From Dipetalonema caudispina (lineage: Eukaryota > Nematoda > Chromadorea > Rhabditida > Onchocercidae): DNA of 42,783 bases. This document shows, one piece after another, positions 36,227 to 42,783 of this stretch; position 1 is the stretch's first letter; each line of letters opens with the position of its first letter. The notes under the pieces were generated by a model. That model did no database searches. It was given only the letters and a program-made list of their open reading frames with translations, and was not told the DNA's origin. Location: contig JABVXV010000440.1 of assembly GCA_013365325.1 (NCBI GenBank), positions 1 through 42,783 of the forward strand. Reading direction: 5' to 3'. A program made the position numbers and the translations under genes.

Positions 36227-39200
36227 ATGGATACACAATTTCGAAGAAATTTTAAAAATAAACAACCAACACTTCCGCTATTTGGTATTGTTTTACTACT
36301 AATGATAATTGGTTTTAGCCTGGCGATAATTTTTATTCCACAATGGAGCAATCGTGAGGTAATAAATTCCTATTTTTCAAAAAAAAGAAAAGAAAAAATT
36401 TTGTTTATAATTGAAAAGCAGTTAGTTAAAGTAGATAAATAACTTTAATAATATTACAATTGTATATAAATATATAGAGCAATTGTTTACGATATTTCTG
36501 AAATTCAAAATTGTAATAATATAATGAGTCAACAAATATTTCCACCGATGATTATTGGTGCAGCACTCAATATTAGCCTTCATAATTGGGCTTAGGAAAG
36601 AATCTATCCAATGAAATTAAGCCTAGGAAAATGATATCAATTTATTTGATTTTATCTGTTATTTAACATATGCTTTTGAACGAAATAATGTAATTCTATT
36701 ATTGTGATATTCAATTCATTCCAAAAAAACGAAATTTGTCATAATCAGAAATTACTTTAAATTTAACTGTCTAATTTAACAAATCATCAGTTATCAAAAT
36801 TAATAAACATCATTTTGAGCACATATTTCCCTGCAAGAATAAATTTTAGAAAAAAGAACAATTGTGGTCAAATGAAGATTGTTCAATAGAATGTCATAAA
36901 GTTGAGTATGTTTTTTTGAATTTTTAAATTTAGATAAACTTTTACTACTTGTTTCTAGTGAAAATCAAAATCTAATACGTACTGGATAAAATTTCTTGAC
37001 AACAAAATAGTATTGCAGTAAAATATTCCTTCTGTAATTCCCTTTCAAATACTTTCGTCCACAATCTTTGGCTGATTTTTATTAATTTATTAAATAATTT
37101 TCTAGACTCATAAAATTGGGTGCATGAAAGATAATATTTCCAATTGAGCAATTATTAATAAAAAGAAATTCGATTAGGCACTTTGATAAATTACTATTAT
37201 TTAGTTTAGGCTATATTTCACTAACTTAACAAGCTTATAAGCTTATTCTATCATTATTATTATTTAGTCTAAGTTATATTTTTGCTTCTCTATAAGCATA
37301 TCTTTACAGTTTCATCCGGAAACCATTATTAGTGATTAGTTTTGACGGTTTTAAGCGCTCTTACATTGGCGACAATGCCGTTAAAACGTTGCAACATATG
37401 GCAAAATGTGGCACAACTACCGAGGTTAGATGTATTCTTAATTTTCAGAAAAAAGTGATGTTATTTGAATGAATGTTTATTTACAAAAGAAAAAAAAATA
37501 TTATTATAAAATAAAATATTGAAGAAAAAGATTTTACTCTGTAAAGTACATTATTTATAGAAGAATTTTTTTTTTTTGTTAAAGTTTAAGTTATAAAGAA
37601 ATATCTTAAATTTTGCAAACAAATTTTTTCATAGTTTAACTATTATCACAAGATGATTAATTCTTCTTTTTTCTCCTTCCTCTAAAGGAGAAATTTCAAG
37701 ATCGTTTTTCCTTTTTTTATGTCGGAAAATTTAATAAAAATATAAATTTAATAAAATTTGATTAAAAAAGACGATTTAATTCCAGTACATGTATGGAACA
37801 TATCCAACAAAAACATTTCCAAATCATTATTCAATTGCAACCGGTTTATATCCGGAAAGTCATGGTATTGTCGACAATGTCATTTATGACAGTCGGATTA
37901 AAACCGAACTTATTAATATACGACGGACTAATGATCCACAATATTTTAATGGTATACCGGTTAGTAGTAAAATTGTTTTATGACAAATATTTTAATGAAT
38001 TTTTGCTACTTTAGTAATAAAAATTCAATTTAAAATTTTGCCAATTTTTTGCTTTTTAAGCATGGAACTATTTTCTCGTATTTACGAAATTAATTTATTT
38101 CATGCAAAATTAATCTATTTCAGATTTGGAATGTACTTGAGCAGCAAAACCTTACAACAGCTTGTTTATTTTGGCCAGCGTGTGACTCATTAATCAATGG
38201 TGCAATTCTTTTCTTTTTTTTTAAGCTAATAGGTAGAATTATCAATGAATTTCTCTGGAAATAAGAGAGAGCGGAGAAGGAACAGGGAAAAGCGGGGAAA
38301 AATTCCATGCAATAAATGAAATATGTTTGTAGGTATGCAACCAACATACAATTTGAAATATAATCGATCAATGCCATATCGTGATAGAATCGATCAGGTT
38401 TTTTGCTTTCTGTTTGGTAAACTTTTCCGGTAATATTGAATAGATTAGTCAATAAATGGTGGAAGAATTGGAAAATTTTAAATATATTAGCCAGAAAAGT
38501 GGAACCAAAACTGAATAAATCAGCTAGTAAATATTGGGAAAATCTAAGAAATTGAATATATTAGCCAATTAGTAAATACCGAGAAGATTGGAAATATTGG
38601 ATATATATCAACTGATTAATCAATGGAAAAAGAAATAAAATATTGTTAAAATTACCGAATAGTGAAATTTATGAATCGTCAACCTGAAATTGCATTAAAA
38701 AATCGAAGTTTATTGCTAAAATTTATTTTGTATTAACAATAGAATAATTAGTGGTAATTCGGTGAATCAGAAAATAAACGAATAAATTTTGCCCCTTGAA
38801 ATACTATCACATTAAACAAAATTTAAATGTTTTGGGTGATGCTATCAAATAAAATAAGTAAACTAACTAGATCAAAGTTTGAAATGGCAGAACATATTAT
38901 CTAATATTTGTTCAAAAAAATGATGGAATCGAGATGTTGCAGTATTTAAAATTGCTATGTTTGACTTCAGAAATAAAAAAAAAAACTTGAGAATTTTACT
39001 TACTTTAGATAGTGACTTGGCTTGGAATGCCTGCTAACATACGGCCATCACTGATAATGGCATATTTCGATCAACCCGACGTCGCAGTACACTACAAGGA
39101 TGATGAGGAAGTTTGTCTGTATCTCTTGCCATTTTTATTTTAATTTAGTCAATTTCTAGGTAATTTTGACAAATTTAGTCAGCCATAATTTCTAATATAA

Positions 39201-42200
39201 TTGCGTGAAATAGTTTAATTTATTAAATATTTTAAGGTTTCTAAAGAGTTGAGAAATATCGAATCAACGTTGGACTATCTTTTCAAAACATTGCATAACA
39301 TGGAAACATTAAATTGTGTCAATATCATCGTACTTTCTGATCACGGCATGTGTTCTTTTCATCTATACATTTACACACCGATTTTTATGCTTAATTTAAA
39401 AATTGATTGGCAATACTAGAATTCAGAATTTCATACAATGTCGTAGTTTACTCGTGATTACCAGATTTGCTAGAATATGCTTTATTCGCATGTTTGAAAA
39501 CCATGCTCTAAATGACTTGTTGGTGTATTTCACCGATACATATATTAGTAAACTATTTTTAAATTTTATAGACATAATAAGTTTGAATTTCTTTATTTTA
39601 AACATAAATCCTCTGATATCCTTTAAAGTTTAAATATTTTATTTTTCGTCTTATTTGTATTACCACAAGAAGTTTAGGTATGCAAAAAATTAACCATCGA
39701 TACTATTTGGATAAAATGATTGATACTGAGAATATTTTGTTTGCTGATGGTGTGATCGGACAAATGTATTTTCCGAATGACACTAATTCCACACTTCAAG
39801 GTTCTTAAATTGAGAAGAAAAATTTGATTGAAACTAAAGGGAAAAAAGCTCATGATTTAAGTCAGTAATTAAACTATTTGTTGTTTAAAATGAATAGAAA
39901 TTTGTTTCTATGTTATAATTTATTGAAACATATAATTTAGACTGCCGAAGACATGCTTTTGTCATGAATGTTAATTTAATCGAAAAAAAATTTAACTTAA
40001 TTTTCTATTCAGTAATCGAAATTCCAAGTTCAAGATGTAAAACGTGAACCTGACGTAATTCTGAGGCGCATAATTAATTTTTATTGAAATAAATATGTTT
40101 TTCTTTTTTTTTGTTAAGATAAAATAATGGAAACAATGGAACAGCTTAAATGTTATAACAATGAGTACTATCGAGTATATGATAAGCGACGCCTTCCGAA
40201 ACGGTATCATTTCAGCAAGTCAAGTCGAATTGGCGATATCATCTTGGATGGACAATTGGGTACAATTTTCTATGAGTACGTCTTTGATAATTTTTTCATT
40301 TTTCATTATTTTGAAAGACTTTCATAAGGGAAAAAGGAAGAAAGGAAGGAAAAGTTGATTAATAATATGTTCAAATTTCTTTTCTTACTCATCAGAATAA
40401 CAACAACATATAAGTTTTTTAGGATTTATCTAGAAGAAATGTTGATTAATTTAATTGAAAATTTAAATTTATAAAATTTACAAATAAGCTGTGGAAATAT
40501 TTGCAGAAATTATGCAATGGATTATAATAAAACGCATGATCATGGCTACGATTTTATACTGGAACCAATGCATGCAATCTTTTATGCATATGGTCCTAAT
40601 ATTGCTCGAGGCCGAGTTTTGAAACCATTTCAAAATATCGAATTGTTCAATCTGATGATAGGTTAATTGAAATTATTTATATTAATCGAATTATTTGCTT
40701 GACACGATTAAGTTAACTCCATATTAGTACCTTTCATTCTCGTTACCTCTTCGAATAACTGCATAAGTATCACGCCGTTAATATACATCAAAGATTAGAT
40801 ATAATATGAAAGTATTAAGATTATTATTTGCTAAATAAATAATTTTAATTTTCAGCATTGTTAAATATCAATTCAAATTTATCACCACCAAACAATGGAA
40901 CAGAAGGAAGGTTGAACAGCGTTCTAGATGGCCTATCGATAAATAAGCCACAGAGATTTAAACCACTAAAGGAATGTAAAATTGCTGATAAGGTTGAGGT
41001 GTTTTTACTTTCCGTTAGACATTTCTAACGATTAATCAAATTCTTCAAACTTTGAAAAATTTAATGAAATTCATTTGATTCTTCATAACAATAATTTAGA
41101 TGAAAATGACAATTTAGGATGAAAAAAGTTGCTTATTTGGTTTGTCACTATTGATTTCTGGGAAGGAGGAATTGTGCTATTTATCCAACTGCTTCACTTT
41201 GCAGTCAGCTATAATTCAAAGGTACCTACTAGTTTTCTTTTAAATTGAGTGTTTTTAATACTTTCCAACTACAAGACTTTAATCAGCATAATTTGAATAG
41301 TAATGGAAAAGACCTCTCAAATCTCAGTTTTTCACTTCTGTTGGAAAAAGCAAAGTAATTTTATTACAAAATATTCAAAATTCCTGAGTAAACAAAATTT
41401 AATGCAATTTATGATATTTAAAGTTTTAAATCACTTAACTCAATACCAACTCTGTTTAAGACTAAGTATTCATCACATATTCACCATTTGTTTATAAACT
41501 AACTATCATATATTTATAACCTATTTACCATCACATATCAATTTCGATAATTCTTTATCTAGCTTAAATGCAATTCTGTTTACGATTGTAAACCACTCCT
41601 ACGTCAGAAAAACCTTCTTTGATAAGATATAGATTCGATAATAACGAAATCTAAGCCTTCAGCGATCGGCCAACTTCAATTATTGTTAAATCTATCAAAC
41701 CTTCTACTAACAGTTCATATTATTCATCTATTATTCGAATAAATTCTACACTAACACTTATTTTCGACACACAAAAAAGGAAGGAACTCCTCTTCCAAAC
41801 CCATAATCAACAAGAAGAACCTCTTTCACAACAACTTCCTTTATTTTATCAGTTATCTTTTCCTTATTCTTTTCATGCAAATTAGTATTGATTTTGAATT
41901 TCGTCACTAACGAATTTTTGACTGTTTCGGTACTTGAATTGAAATGTAAATTGAGAAACATTTTTTGATTTAGATCAGATTCAACTTCAACTATTGCTTT
42001 AATTGAGCATATCAGTTCCGATTTTTCCATCCAGCAATCACGACCGGATAACGAATCTGCGGAGTGGATTACAACTACCTTAAGTGCAAAAGGTTCTCAA
42101 TCTTTTCATTTATTCCATCAATTGCAAAGTTGTTGATGAAAACTAATACGAAATCCAAAAAACCACATTTTATTTGTCATTGCAATTTACGCCAAATTAG

Positions 42201-42783
42201 CTAAACTCGTTGATTAGATAATAGTTTCACTGTTCATTGTCACACAGATTGTTTGTTTTGAAACTCCGAAGTTAATTGAAGTTCGCTGTTGCGAAATATA
42301 TTATTAATTAATTTCATTTTTCAGGTACAGATGACTTGAAAGTCAATCTTCATAGCGATTTTGTGAAAGGTTAGTTATTCAGTGCAATAACGCATATGGA
42401 ATAAATAATCCACTATTGATAGGCCTGGTAAAAAATAACATCTTTCTGCTAAATGATTACATTTTGTAAATAATAGTGTAAATAACATCATAAAAGCCAA
42501 ATAATTCTGATAATACAACTGTATCATTAAGTAAAAAATTCGTTTTTTTCTTGTAGTTAGAATTTCTCTAGTTTAACAAAGACTTCAGCTCACTTCTAAA
42601 TCTGAAAGCACCGTTAGAAATAATTTTATGAGAAAAATTTGGTTAATTTAAGGGCATTTTGCCAATTTGGAAAAAGTAACTTCTGATTATGCGAAATTGT
42701 ATAATGAAATAGTGGTTATCAGTGGACCAATTTATGACTACGACGACAATGACTTTTTCGCTGATTCATCCGGATCAGCATCT
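36227..42783 (+). CDS. Type II ectonucleotide pyrophosphatase/phosphodiesterase (ENPP family), 3' end cut off
   Basis: Seventeen exons join in phase: 36227-36358, 36850-36905, 37310-37424, 37786-37959, 38124-38199, 38333-38397, 39009-39110, 39237-39351, 39678-39800, 40119-40275, 40507-40661, 40856-40992, 41118-41221, 41663-41851, 41974-42092, 42325-42369 and 42653-42783 (open at the window edge), 665 residues so far. A basic cytosolic tail (R6, R7, K10, K12) and one hydrophobic anchor (16-37) give type II topology. The phosphodiesterase domain has SFDGF (D75), PTKTFPNHY (nucleophile T111, N114), [15 protein letters not shown] (D230, H234), SDHGM (D275, H276) and DHGYD (H384), so all expected zinc ligands are present. 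PNNGTEG and GRLNSVL close it. The last exon has [11 protein letters not shown], typical of the ENPP nuclease-like domain. Somatomedin-B domains are absent; only C55 and C59 precede the catalytic domain. At least eight N-glycosylation sequons fit an extracellular location. By family it would cleave nucleotide or lipid phosphodiesters outside the cell; which substrate cannot be told. Exons 14-15 are the least certain. Confidence 0.88.

Noticed and set aside
36085..36351. 88-codon minus-strand open frame
   Set aside because: It is a shadow of the ENPP signal-anchor exon and ends in a poly-T-encoded phenylalanine run.
41758..42030. 90-codon minus-strand open frame
   Set aside because: It overlaps ENPP exons 14-15 in antisense. 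It looks protein-like, but the plus-strand exons have matching phases and lead into the nuclease-like domain.

Overview
The window is strongly AT-rich eukaryotic DNA. Short exons (17-264 nt) sit between AT-rich introns that end in TTTCAG-like acceptors. Three of the four recognisable loci start at an ATG lying 0-20 nt after a consensus 3' splice site, which is how spliced-leader trans-spliced nematode genes look. The gene content (a short basic-tailed tyrosine phosphatase, an F-box protein, an ENPP with no somatomedin-B domains) and the low GC suggest a nematode, possibly filarial. The organism assignment is inference; no species-specific marker was seen. None of the genes is bacterial or viral.

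Layout: (1) 1-2067 is mostly non-coding, with decayed tandem repeats, a 9-bp hairpin and one unexplained 154-codon open frame on the minus strand. (2) 2068-3326, plus strand: three spliced exons of an ankyrin-repeat-like protein with one apparent single-base frameshift. (3) 5210-7512, minus strand: a complete five-exon, 300-residue F-box protein. (4) 7513-26716: about 19 kb between the divergent F-box and phosphatase genes. It has no gene I can defend and is rich in independent low-copy satellites (units of about 22, 27, 30, 32, 44 and 100 bp), a long TA microsatellite and homopolymers. (5) 26737-31386, plus strand: a nine-exon protein tyrosine phosphatase with an intact active site. (6) 31387-36226: a 4.8 kb spacer. 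(7) 36227 to the end of the window, plus strand: the first 17 exons of a type II membrane ectonucleotide pyrophosphatase/phosphodiesterase, 665 residues, cut off inside its C-terminal nuclease-like domain.

The genes do not look like one pathway. The ENPP would act outside the cell on nucleotides or lipids. The phosphatase would act in the cytosol on phosphotyrosine. The F-box protein would be a substrate adaptor for an SCF ubiquitin ligase. I found no convincing novel system. The points most worth checking are the rewritten metal-site loop of the ENPP, two equally open N-terminal reading frames in the phosphatase, and the frameshifted ankyrin-like gene. All exon models were made by hand from splice-site consensus, reading phase and family motifs, without transcript data.
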